From Corydoras sp. C115 (taxonomy: Eukaryota; Chordata; Actinopteri; Siluriformes; Callichthyidae), in assembly GCA_019802505.1 (NCBI GenBank), contig JAFMOC010000007.1, positions 7,450,501 to 7,514,500 of the forward strand: DNA of 64,000 bases, read 5' to 3'. Shown piece by piece: positions 35,617 through 48,050 of this stretch. The notes below the pieces were generated by a model that saw only the letters and a program-made list of their open reading frames with translations, had not been told where the DNA came from and made no database searches. The first letter of the stretch is position 1. Each line of letters starts with the position of its first letter. The position numbers and the translations under genes are program-made.

Positions 35617-36864
35617 CTCTGTGTATTTGTTGTCTTTGAACTCCTGAAGCTCAAAGCTTGGCCTCTCTTGCACTTGGCTCTTGTTCTTTTTGCTCCAGGT
35701 TTAATATTATAAAGTGAACAGGGTTGCAGAGCACAGATTTCAGCCCTAAATAATAAAAAAGCACTTATACTTACCCTGAATACAACTGGATAAATGAATG
35801 GAAGGGTGGTGTTTGTCCCATAAACAGTGGGCACTTTCATCTCATGTATGTATGCCAGTCTTTATCCTGTGGTAGATCTGTGACTCACACACACACAGTA
35901 AAACAGCTAAACAGAATGAAACATAAAGTAAAATGAAAATCAATATGAAATAAAAATACTGTTTCTAAAAGTAAAAATTAAAGGTCACTTTAAACACATT
36001 GAATTAAAATAAATGCTGATAAATATTAAACATAGTTTAACAATTTCAGCACTGATCATAGAGAGGGATATCAAATGATTTGTTAATACTTCTTATGATT
36101 TCAGTGTTTTGTTTTGTTTTTTTTTTACCGTAGAACATTGTCTCAAAGCAGTTTTTTAAACCTATATGTCATGTGGAAATGGTTTGGTTCTGTGGAAGTA
36201 CCTGACTCAAACACACAGAACATTCTAAACGGCAGAAAAATATGCCACAAGATTTTATTAACAAACTGTTTTAACATAAACAAGTGAAACTATGTCACCA
36301 CCATAACAAACCATTTCACGACAGAGTGCACACTCCTCAAAGCATAAGACATATTTTGAGGTGAGTACCATTCTTCCTACTGAGCTGACTGTTCTGCAAA
36401 GGGCATGTACCTTCACACCAAATACCATAACAAAAATAAAAGGAAATATAAAAATAGCAGGAAGCTCAGACCTTATCAAAATCTGCTCAAGTGTGACCGA
36501 CACTGCTGGCATGCTACACTGTCAGAAATAAGGGTACAGTATGAGTATATTTCTCTCCCCAAGGTACAGTTTACAGACGTGTTCTACCTAGAGTTTATTG
36601 ATGAAATGTAAAGTATCTGTATGTGGAAATGTAAAGGTATAGAATTTATTTATCTATTGATGATTATACCTTATACAGAAATTCATGAGTCTCCAATTGT
36701 GTCATAAATGTATCTAAACAAGTCACATTGATGGAGTCAAGACATTAAAGTCTAATGTAAGAGAGGACTCTTACACATAATCAACTTTTTAAAAAATGAC
36801 TAATTACCACATATCTTCATTAACCTTGTAAGCCAGGATCTGCACCTTTGCCCATAAGGACAAA

Positions 36865-37460
36865 CAGTAGGTTAAGTAAATAAATGTAGTTTTTTTCTAA
36901 AAATAGAGTATATGTGAATAGAGTAAAAAAAATAGAGTATATGTGAATCAATAACTGAGATGGGAAGCTCTTACAACCCCCAAAGCAGTGATTTTGTTCA
37001 TTTCAGGAACTAATATAAAACCACACCTTGTAAATGAAGCATACACTTCAGTGACTGGGGTGTGTAATTAGACACATTGTAAATTCTAAATTTAACTGGC
37101 AGCCTATGTACTTTTTTATAGAACTGAATTAATAAGAACCCAAAAAGTTGTTCCATATCAATAATGTACATATGTTACATATGGGTGTGTCCTGAAATAA
37201 ATGAAAAAAGAACTAATGTATTATGTATAACTTAATCACAAATAATAATCAGTTTTGTATTAAACAGCCTCCATAATCATGCATCCTTAATAAGGCTTTA
37301 TGCGGGGGTTATTTATTAACATCCTGAAATTTTGTATTTTTTTAGTTCTACATAGTAGCAAATAACTGCGCTTGTGTTCAAACTCTGAGGAACATTACAG
37401 TGCACATTAATAACATTTGACATTTAACCTCAGAAAAATTAAATGCCAAGTGAATGGCTA
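36865..37460 (+). repeat. Duplicated intronic block, copy 1
   Basis: Shares with 38095-38520 a colinear series of segments: TAAGTAAATAAAT, TGATTTTGTTCATTT, TAATATAAAACC, TGTAAATGAAGCAT, AGCCTATGTA, TTTTATAGAACT and GGTGTGTCC. These lead to a 45-bp stretch (37259-37303) identical in both, starting ATTAAACAGCCTCCATAATC, and later AAATGCCAAGTG. Confidence 0.85.
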
Positions 37461-37477
37461 TTATGTATTAAGAAAAT

Positions 37478-37655
37478 TTTACATTTAGTGGACACTTTTC
37501 CAAGCTTGTTTGGGTCTGAACACAGGGTTAGCCATGCACCCATACAGCACCTCTGGAGCAATGAGGGTCTAGCTCAATGACCCACATTGAAAACTTTAGT
37601 GGACCAGGGATTTAAATTCAGATTGATAGCACCCTAACCACAGAGGTATGCTTTT
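37478..37655 (+). repeat. Dispersed fish repeat copy
   Basis: ACATTTAGTGGACACTTTTC, CTGGAGCAATGAGGGTCTAG and ACCCTAACCACAGAGGTATG keep the order of the AGACGCTTTTATCCAAAGCG repeat group. Confidence 0.5.
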
Positions 37656-38094
37656 TTAAAGATTTTTTTTATACAACAAAGGTGGCAATTTACAATGAAC
37701 CATCTCTCCTCCTCCTTTTCCCCATGCTTCTTATAAAACAGTTGAAAGTCTGCCACTGCCCACTAAGACCCTGTTTATGCAACACAGAGCATTGTTGTTC
37801 TTTCAGGATAATGCTGACAGTTCTGTTGTGTATTCATGAGGTCCAATATTGACATGGGAGGGAAAAGCACTGTTCTACCTTTCTAGAGGTCCTGAATCAT
37901 TTAGTTTTTTTCTTGTGCTAACATACCTGGAAGTCTGTAAACAATACTGTGACTTTTTAAAGAAAGAATCAATGCCAATATTTTTGTTTGTACTGTACAT
38001 GGTCTGACTTGTAAGTTATAATAGTTATAACACATAGTATAATTCATTTAGCATGTAAGGACTCCAAAAATCAGCACCACACCATCACTGATTT

Positions 38095-38520
38095 AAATGC
38101 AACTAAGTAAATAAATATTGTTTTTTTTCTAGATTTTGTGTAGAAATTGGTATACGTGAAGCCTTAACAGAGATAAGGAACTATTTCAGGAACTTCTACT
38201 AAGCCATGATTTTGTTCATTTTTGGGATTAATATAAAACCCAACTTTGTAAATGAAGCATGTGTCTCAGAGACCATTGTGTGTAATGAAGCACATTGTAT
38301 TATTTTTAACTAGAAGCCTATGTATGTTTTATAGAACTCATTCAATATGGTTCTGCATTAATGTTTATCATTGAAGGTCAATAGCTGGTGTGTCCGGAAA
38401 TAAATGAAAAAAGTAGTTTTGAATTAAACAGCCTCCATAATCATGCATCCTTAATAAGGCTTTATGCAGGGTTTGAGATTCAGTCTTGGAAAATGTAAAT
38501 GCCAAGTGTATTGTCAACAG
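38095..38520 (+). repeat. Duplicated intronic block, copy 2
   Basis: Second copy of the 36865-37460 block in the same orientation about 1.2 kb away. The 45-bp identical core is at 38423-38467. Elsewhere the copies have diverged and differ by indels. Confidence 0.85.
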
Positions 38521-39783
38521 TGCGTTGTTTTTATGCACTGCTGCTGCATGACTCCACGACAGCTCATGAGTGCAAAACTGTGTCCACTCTATTTTTTTTA
38601 TAGCTTTTACTACATTCTATCATGCTATCAAGTTTTTGAGCCTTAAACACATGTGAAGTTGCTTCATGATTCAGGGTCTTCAGAAAATTCAGGGTCTGTT
38701 TTAGTGTAGATGGGCTAAAGGATGTTGAGTTCTTAAAACGGTAACACACATACCTTTGTTTTAATTTGGTCTCATTTGTCACAACATAATTCTTCTCTCA
38801 TGGCATTTTCTTCTCTTCTTTATTTTTTATTTGATGTAACATTTCCTACCTGTTTATCTGTGAATGGTAGGCAATGTCGAACATTCTTTAGCTTTTTTTT
38901 AACTAATATGCACTTGTGGCAGGAGTGTAGAGATGCAGGGAAGGGTGGGGGGCTATAAAATTTATTTAAATTATATGAATACATAATCTTTACCACAAAT
39001 TGTGTAAAACACAATGTTAAATTAATTTTTTTTATGAAAATATTTTAAATAAGTAATTTTTGTTTTTTGCAGCTTTTTTTTTATTTCCAACTCATCTAAA
39101 ATATTATTCCTTTATATCAAAGAGTAAGTTTTTTTTCCCTCTATATTTTCTATTTTATTCCATGACAGGCGAAACCTATGCCTGAGTGCAATAAAACTAT
39201 ATCCGTTCTTTGCATTAGTCAGCAATCATTACCAATGAAAAAAAATCTGTAAGACGACTAAAGTTAAAACTTCTACATTATACATGTCACATTTCTTTCC
39301 TGTTTCAAGGAATTTGAATTTAATTTGGGAATGATAATATGCCTCAGTTTGTGTGGTCTAAATTATATGTATCGATCAAAGTGATACAATTGGTAACTAT
39401 GCTGTTTCTGAATACTGAGATGACAATATTCTCTGATTAAACTTAACATCATGCTTTTGTTTATGCTGGACTTTGAGTTCTTAAAGAAGATTAAAATGTC
39501 TTTCATACTGTGTTTGTGACCCTGAGGCTTTAGTTCATATTTGAGATTAGGCACAGTCCGTGTACTGCATTTCATCTCATATTGAACAGTATTATAAAAC
39601 ATAGTCTTTTATACATGCCGTAATTAGGAAGCAGGGCCCTAATTCTTTTTGGAATTTCTATTTTATTACACATTTAAATAGCTCTATAAGTAGAAAAAAC
39701 ACTAAAATTAGCTCATGATTAAGAAATGTGTTGGTACCAGTGCTACTTTTGAATGCATAACAACCAGATCTAGTAATTATAAG

Positions 39784-39808
39784 TAAAAAAAAAAAAAAAA
39801 AAAAAAAC
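39784..39808. repeat. Poly-A tract
   Basis: About 24 A residues in intron 7. No adjacent retrocopy could be recognised. Confidence 0.9.
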
Positions 39809-41594
39809 TCCACCTACAGTTTTACAAATGTACAAATTGGACAGTTTCAAATGCTACTAATGACAGGCTGTTATTATAAGCCTAGATGCCTCCGTGTAGT
39901 TGACATTAGTTCTACAGTTTTCAGCAGGAATTATTCTACACCACAGCCATAAAATGAGCACTGTGCTACTGAGATGCTGACACTAATGTACTGTCTGTGA
40001 AACATTGTTACACGGGACCACTTTTAGCTGTGAATTACCAAACATTTTTCCACTCACTGTCTGAATATGAGGATCAATTTGTCTGGATATCTGTGTACAA
40101 CACCTCTAAATTTTGAAACCTGTCGATGTTGTGTGAAATTATAAGGGAGAAATTGCAATTATATATTGTTTTCTCTCTTAATTTCAAAGTGCCATGTGTG
40201 AGTGCAAGACAGCTTCTTGCCAGTTGCATCAGTGTTTCTACTCCATACTGGCACGGGTTCCTTCATTAATCCTTATCGCTGTAACTGTCACATTGCTGGG
40301 AGAGAGAAGCCCAGCCTATTACACATATGCGCACACACATACACCTTAATCAAAGAGACTGTTAGATAATTAGAAGGTTGGCAATTTGGATAAGAAAAAG
40401 GGTAAAACACGTTAACATCTCCTGTCAGCGAGCAAACAGATGTGCCATCTGTCTGAGAAAATTTTGTGACAGGCACTTTCAGTTTTGAGATGATAAAGAA
40501 GCTTCTCTGCTTTCAGTTCTATTACTGGCATTTTCGTGTGTATGACATGTCTGCTCCCAATCCGTCTGAGACCTGTGCAGGTTCTGATATTAAATTTCCA
40601 TGTAATTGTATATGGCTTTTATTAATAATGAACAGAGCCAGAGGTGTTTTTATTTAAATTGAATATGTTTACGATTTTTAAGATCTATTTTGTTATTTAT
40701 TTATGTAGTTAATTATTTTCATTAACCACATTGTCAGGTTACAACACAAAACAAAAGCAATTATATAGTCCATGATAAACAACTTCTTATAATTCACTGT
40801 CTTGTAGAACCAGCCAGTTCTTTATGCAGCTATTGTAGTTCTCTTCTTGTCAATATTGACAATAAACATAAATAAATGCCTAGTTTTATTGAGTTATTAA
40901 TTCTTTATGTGAGGCTTGCACAGCTGACCTAGCATAACCATCATAGCAATTAAATGTGGTTGTGTTTTTTTTCTAAAGCCAGCATACTTTTTTATATTTG
41001 CAAGTGTGCTAATCTTTAAATTACTGTCCTATAGCTTCGCTCAGGTAAAATAAACATTGTTGGGAAAATGGCTTTGTTTGTTTGCTCAATTATTGATTCA
41101 CATGAATACTAGACGTAATATAAAGATGAGTCAATAGTAAACATTATGAATCTGTTCCCATTGGATGTTAGATCAATTTTAATTCATGGATTTTTCTTTG
41201 GCTGAGTCTATTCATATTATCACTTTAACCTGATCTGTATTCAATATAACATTTAATAAGTCACATGAACAAAAGAACATTGGTCAATCTAGGGTTCCCT
41301 TTTTAGTTCTTAAAAGCCCCTATCTAAGCTGATACATATATGAGAAAATTGTATTTTGCATAACATTCATGACTTTTTACTTATTGATTTGAGCACTTTT
41401 AGGAGAAGTTCTGTAGAAATGTATTTACTGTCGGGGTTAAAATTTACTGTTGTCTTGAAACGACATTTTTATGGTGACACTTTGCATTAACTTTGTATTG
41501 TTTTTAAGGAATGATTCGATAAAATGTCATTACTTGCCATAAATATGAACATAATCAATTAATTTCATGTTTACTACATTTTAGCCCTGTCAAA

Positions 41595-41830
41595 GATGAA
41601 TTAAGAATGGTGTCAAACAATTTTCCAAGAGCAACTTCCCTTAACGGTCCAGGCACAATTCGGTGATGAACACCATGTCACAAGGTACAAGTTAGTGAAC
41701 AAAAAAAAAGAAATTTTGATAAACTCCACTAATTAGGAATGGGATACACACTGTCAGGATTTGGCACAGATGCTGATATCCAGTATGCCTGGGTGAAATA
41801 CAGAAGTTTTGAAAGAGTCTAAATCTAAAT
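41595..41830 (+). mobile_element. Tc1/mariner transposase relic
   Basis: CAACTTCCCTTAACGGTCCA, GGCACAATTCGGTGATGAAC and, after a deletion, CCTGGGTGAAATACAGAAGT match the 3' transposase and end region of a fish Tc1/mariner-type element. No frame remains. Confidence 0.55.
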
Positions 41831-43964
41831 TTTATGTATTTCTCAAAAATGTTGAAGCCTTATAAAATAGCTTTTTATTTTATTTATACTATATACAGTT
41901 ATACAAAATAAATGAAAAGGTGTAAGAACATTTACGCAACTTTAACAACTGTTAACATCCTTATCATAAAATTATAGGATTACAGCTTCGTGTTTTCAGT
42001 TCAGTTTTGTGTTTTCAATTTGTTTATAACTATAGATGCTATATTTCATTAGTCATTCCTCTGCATTAGTGTAAATAGATTAAACATACAGATAACATGA
42101 ATTAAGCACTCGTTTTATATATTATATAAAGGTTTGCATTAAATTGCAGAATGTAACTGGTATATTTCATAGATTGCTAATCTGGTTTTGTTTTTTCACT
42201 ATCTCATAAGGTTCTGAGGTTTTAATAAAAAACCCTCTAGAATGGCATTTACATGGAGTGTTAATACTTATATATAGTCCACCATATCCATTAGGTTTTT
42301 TTGTCTGGCCGGTTGCCCTTCATGCTGGAAAAGGACACTAAAAATGAGATTTTGGAGGCCTTGTGTTGCCCTTTATCAGCACTGGGTACAATGCCTGAGG
42401 CAAACGGGATGCAGTCCAGTGGATGGTGGCATGTCCCTATGTCGGCTCAGAAGACACTAACCGAGCTTTTATATAACTATTGATTGTCTGGATTCTCTTT
42501 TTATGAAAAAGCAACTTTTTCTTATCTCTTTCAGCTACTTATTAAAGTGGAAATTGAGTTATAATTCTGACAGATCTTTCAGCTCTTTTGGGTCAAGTGC
42601 CTCGAACCAGGTTATTTTCTCGATTCTTCCATAGTTCTTTTTGTGTTTTGTCTGTCTCTATCTCTGCATGTTTTAGAGTATTGTCTGTATTGAATTGACC
42701 TGTTAGCTAATTGAAATCTTTCCCTGTGGGCCTGTTCTGCACATGTTTGATTTGATTGGGTCATTACACAATGCCTGAATGAAATGTTGTACCTGGTATA
42801 CAAAAAAGGAAATTAAGTGAAAGCGAACAAATAAATAATAATAAAACAGCCAAAAAAAGCATAAAAGCAGTTTTTTCATGAAATGTACTATATTAAGAAA
42901 TATTAAGAAATTTAAAAATATGTAATACATTTAGGTTAATATATCCAGTACAACAGGACAAATGTGTATACTTTTAAACAAAAAAATGGGCATACTTTAT
43001 ATTTACACTAAAAATTGGTACTTTCAAGTTGCTTGAATTCTGATGAAAAGGTGCTATATATGTCTACATAAATTAAATATAAAATATTATTAGATTTTCC
43101 AAAATTTAAAAATGTATATATTTCAAAGTAATTGTGAACAGATTTCTGTTGTTGTCACTAACTAGCAATATATAGTATTTTGTAAAAAAATAAATATTTA
43201 GAATTTGAAAATGTATGGAGCTATGCCCACACTATTATATTCTGCTTGGTCTCAGGGTTTAAAAACTGTAATGTTATGTGTATATTAGTAGTCAACAATA
43301 GTCATTAGTCATAAATAATCTTTCTTTGGCTATAAACTTGGGCTGCCAGAATATTTGAATACTAGTTTTCAGCTGAAATTAAGACAGACTAAGTATTAAG
43401 CATATATAAGTCTAAAAACTAATAAAATAATCTAAATTAAACAACAGCTTTATTTTGTTTTTCGCTTAATACAATATTTCAGTCTCTAAATAATTTATGG
43501 CTATCATTGTCAGACTGTCCTCTTTTATTAATTATACATTTTCATTAAAAAGTATATAGTCTGCAGGTCAGTCTAGCACACATGGCATTATTTTACAAAA
43601 AGACCATGGTCTTCCCAAACAAATATATGCTTTGACATCAGTGGTACTTTTTATTTATTGCTGTAAATATTGTCTAAAGTAGCCTTAAGTTCATGTGCCT
43701 GTATTAATTACAATCATTAATGATTTGCTATTTGAAGACTGAAAGGTCGTGCACATTAAGAATAGTTCCCTTCATGGACTGATTTCTCCATATTCTCTAA
43801 ATCCTTTCACAGTATTTTACATGGTACATTATATAAAAAAGGATCTTATCTCAACAGTGAATTTCTTCTTTTCAATCCTCTATCTCACTAATCCATTTGT
43901 GCCAGCACATCATAACTTCATCAATGTTAATACAGAGCTAAGAATTAACCAACCTCTAAATAAT

Positions 43965-44045
43965 ACCTGCTTTGTGGTGGTGCTGTGGGGTCATGACCAT
44001 CAAAGAGAATAGTAAAGTGGACCAACAAATTATACAGAAGGTCTT
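43965..44045 (+). mobile_element. MITE interior fragment (1340-1671 family)
   Basis: AATAATACCTGCTTTGTGGT, then GGTCATGACCATCAAAGAGA, match the interior and right third of the family. Confidence 0.5.
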
Positions 44046-44229
44046 AAAGGTAAAACAATTTCTAATGACTGCAGATAAACAAGACATGACAGATTACACT
44101 GTCATTACTTAACAACAATTAAGCCAAAATTTATAAAAACTTAAATACCCTTATTTAATTGATCATTAGTAAGTGTCTTGCTAGAGTAGATGACCAAGCA
44201 AAATTTCCCCAAAGTCAAGAGCTACACCC

Positions 44230-44550
44230 CAGATTCTAATGGCCTTAAATAAGTTAGATGCTCAAATTTTTGCCAATAATATTAGAATAGACAGAACAAG
44301 CATGGCTAGTTCAGAAGAGTTGCCAAGAGAAAGTTTTATGTTTTTAAAAACATGGCAACATGGCTTACGTTTGCACAAGACTTCTGAACCAATGTCCTCT
44401 GGACAGTTGACACCAAAGTGGGCCATACACAGTCTATCAACACCAGCACCTAATACCAGCTGTCATTCACGGTGGTGGAGAACGATGTTTTGGGTTGGCT
44501 TTGAAACATCAGGATGTGGACCTTTGCAGTCAAAAAGTTGACCATTAATT
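44230..44550 (+). mobile_element. Old Tc1-like element, transposase relic
   Basis: The + strand preserves TTGCCAAGAGAAAG, AACATGGCAACATGGCTTAC, CAATGTCCTCTGGACAGTTG, CACGGTGGTGGAGAACGATG and CACCTTTGCAG-like sequence in the order of a Tc1 catalytic core. The encoded DETK region has a frame change (ACAGTTGACACC where ACAGATGAGACC is expected). Internal deletions are present. Confidence 0.65.
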
Positions 44551-47539
44551 TTTCTGTTTACTAAGGTCTTTTCATGTTGTAATTACTGATAATTATAATG
44601 GAAATGATGGACAGTTCATATTAGGTTGCACTGCAGTTTTCCTTATGGGCACAAACATAAACGAACTATGCTGGAGAATACCAGCCTTGGTTTAGGATAT
44701 GTGTAAATAAAAGTGAAAACATTAATCACCAACTACTACAGGACAGAATCCTCTTGTAAACATGGAAATGACAACCTCATTACAAGGAATGTGTCAAACA
44801 GGCGAGTAACCTTTTTCATGATGTGATTAATAAACTATTTTCCTCCCTACATCCTTCCTTCGTTTGTAACCCATCCTTCAGTACAGCACCATGCATCGTG
44901 TACTTTCAGCATTAGTTTTATTCATGCATGAGTGGTTTAAGGGGCAATACTGAGTCCAGGAGGGAAATGGGGGTTAAATATTGCTGCATCCACATGTGAC
45001 CCGTGCTTAACGGCCCTGCTGCGAGGAGGATGTCGATCTGGTCCATTGACTGTGATTGAATCCTCTCCACTGCAGTAGAGTTGGGTGTGTGTGTGTGAGG
45101 GGGTGAAAATGCTTCAGATTCCGAGCACATGTATGCCACTTTATATGAAGCAGTAAGAGTATATCACACTAGGGGTGCTGCTGGGAAAGACTGCTGAATC
45201 TGTATTTTTAAATGGCTTGCTGCATATGTGTGGGTGTGTGTGTGTGTTTAGCATGCACCTAATCAAGTTTGGCCATAAAGCGTCTCAGAACTGTTCTCTC
45301 AGGCTTGAGGAGCTGTCTATCAACTGGAGGTAGATCATTTCCATACATTTCATCCATATGAAGTGTAATGCCTCTCAGATTTTAATATGGACTTTGTGGC
45401 TACAGTCTGTCAATTCAATTACTCGGTAATTATGTAGAGGGAAATATACTCTTAAGAGCAAGCACCACGTGCTGTGTGTGCTGCAATCAGTTTATAGATT
45501 GAGTCAAAAAGTAATGTCTGTTAAATGAAGAGAAAATAACAGCTTTTTCATGCTTCCTACCATCACTCTCTTTCACAAAAACACATATACACATGCACAC
45601 ACACGCGCATGCACATGCACAAACACATTATTAAATGCGAGTTTATTGTGTGTCCATTAAGTATTTTTTATGGGCTTCAAAAATGTTATCTAATATGAAA
45701 TTAAATACAAACTCCATTCCCAGACAAGCTGGCGCAATAAAATGCAATGAAATCAGTTATTTCTGTTGAAAGTTTATTTAATTAACAACAAGAACAATAT
45801 TCAATGGAAAACTTAATTTCACTTGTTTAAAAAATTATCTCCATGAGAGTAGGGCATGTTTATCACTGGATCACATGATCCCTTGTACTGTCTGATAATT
45901 TGGGAATTAAAGTACCAGTTGTTGCAGTTAGTTTTGGCCTTTTTGCTGCCACGATCTGATTGTTCATGATGCTTAAACAAAGCTGGACTACAGATCTACA
46001 GTATTAACTCCTGTAGAATGAAGCCTGCTATTGTCTTGCTAAAATAGACATTAAGGACCTGAATGAAAATGTTTCTCTAAAATGACAATATAAATCTTTG
46101 GCATCAATGATATCTTCAGAGATATGCAGAGCACATATGGTATGGGCCCCTATGTCATCATCAAAAACATTTCAAATAATCCATTTGTTCTTTTGTCTGT
46201 AAAATAGCCAGTAGCCAGTTAACAAATTACAGGTTTTTAATTGTTATTGTATTTTAAGTGTCCCAGCATTAATTAATTACATTGATTGATCTGTTTGGGT
46301 TGTTTGTACTTGGTTTGCACATTTTGAAATTGTTGCCTATTTGTCTCAAACAGCTTTTCAATTTAATTAAATTTTTACATTGAATAGCAATAAAAACTTC
46401 TGTGTACTCCAGCCATAGATTTGCTATTGTATTCAGTTCAGGACCTTAAAGTGTCTATTAAAAACATTCACCTTTATCCCATTTACCAGTGGTTACCACA
46501 GAATCTTTTGTTTTTCTCAAGAAGAAGCTTCTCTTGTCATTTTAGATATGCAGACGTACATCTCAACAACACCACCAAGTTATTAACACCACCAATGAGC
46601 CAGCACCTTCAAAGCAGAGCAGTTTGTCACGAGATTCAACCTCTTAAACCTTGTGATCAATAGCTTGGTGCCGAAAGCACTCATTTGCTATTGCTCTGTT
46701 TGGACATGGTTGGCAGTATCCATTTTTCTTTTACCTCTTTCTATCTGCTGACTTTGCTCTGAGATAATATTGTTACCACAATGCTTCACCATACAAATGG
46801 TCTGTTTTGGTACAGTAATACTACGTTATATTATAGATTTGTGATAGGCCTCTTTCTTGCCAACCCTTTATATATCAGCTTGTAAGACTGACTACTTTAA
46901 GCTATTTAAGATTTGTAATTTCTTTGAAGCTGCCATAATCTCCTCGGTTGTGTCCTGTATTTGTATTCTGCTAAATCAGTCTTCCAGTTGGAATGGAACA
47001 TTCTTAATCCTGTCATTGTGGGGCTGTCATTTTCCTTTCTATCGTTCATCTTGTTTCTAACATACTTCTTAACATATTTTGATTGGTGACTGTTTAATAA
47101 TTTTTTCATGCTCTAAATGTACTATAATTAAATACTCAAAAACAGCATGATTTGTACTGATTGCTGAATAACTGCTCTATACTTACTGAAGGGAAACACT
47201 TAGTGGTGAGTATGGCATATTTAGGTGAAGTGCTTTGTTGTTTTTGTTAAACATATAGTTTAAAATTAGATGTAAAAACTCAATTCCTGGTGATTGCTGA
47301 CTTTCAAAAATTCAAAACACTTTTTAAGAAGTTGGTTTGTTTGTACTATTCTACCATACAAGTCACCATTGTTTAAATTGGTTTGAAAATTTGTCACGTA
47401 AGGTCACTAAACTCACTACATAGTGATAAGGCACATTAATTGGTGTGTGATCTAAAGGGTGTTTGACTAAATGCATAATGATTCATCAGAACATCCTGTT
47501 TTTTGGCCTTCTTATTAGTTAATTTACTATTTCTTTGAT

Positions 47540-47790
47540 TGTGTTCATTCATCTTGTTGCTGCTGTTCCTCTTTCTCTTTTCCCTTTAATTCGTCCAATC
47601 TTGACTAAATGCTCCAATAATTTACTTATTCTCCTAATGTGTCCAAAGTGAGGGAACTTCGGTTTGGTTATCTGTAGTTTCCAATGAAAGGTGAAGCTTG
47701 ATTTGATCCAGGATCTATTGTTTGTTTTCTTTGCATTCCAAAGCACACTCATCAGTCTTTTTCGTATCAAGCTCTAAAGCATCTATATTT
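47540..47790 (-). mobile_element. LINE ORF C-terminal remnant, antisense
   Basis: The minus strand reads WKLQITKPKFPHFGHIRRIS, then LLEHLVKIGRIKGKRERG. This follows the KLKYFGHIMR...LEK..xxGKxEGKRGRG pattern at the C-terminus of several non-LTR retrotransposon families. The clade (perhaps I/Nimb) is uncertain. Confidence 0.5.
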
Positions 47791-48050
47791 TTCCCGCCTG
47801 CTTTTTATGGTCTGATTTTTACATCCACGAAGAACTGCAGTATGAACTATTCTGATTTTTGGAGAGACAAATTCCTGTTGCTATTGCCAACATAGTGGGT
47901 ATGTTTGGTTTGGAACCTCTGTAAGACCTTTGTGTCTTGAGACTTGAGATTTTGGAGAACGCACCTTACCATAAGCATGTGTTGTACTTGGTAGCAAGTT
48001 TTATAATGGCTACTTACTCAAATTTGATAATATATATTTGATAATATACA

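Noticed and set aside
36865..38520. CRISPR-like or satellite array
   Set aside because: There are only two copies, far apart and diverged. It is a local duplication or dispersed repeat.
42301..42483. 60-codon plus-strand frame in less AT-rich sequence
   Set aside because: No similarity recognised, no splice context, ATG-less start; not reported as a gene.
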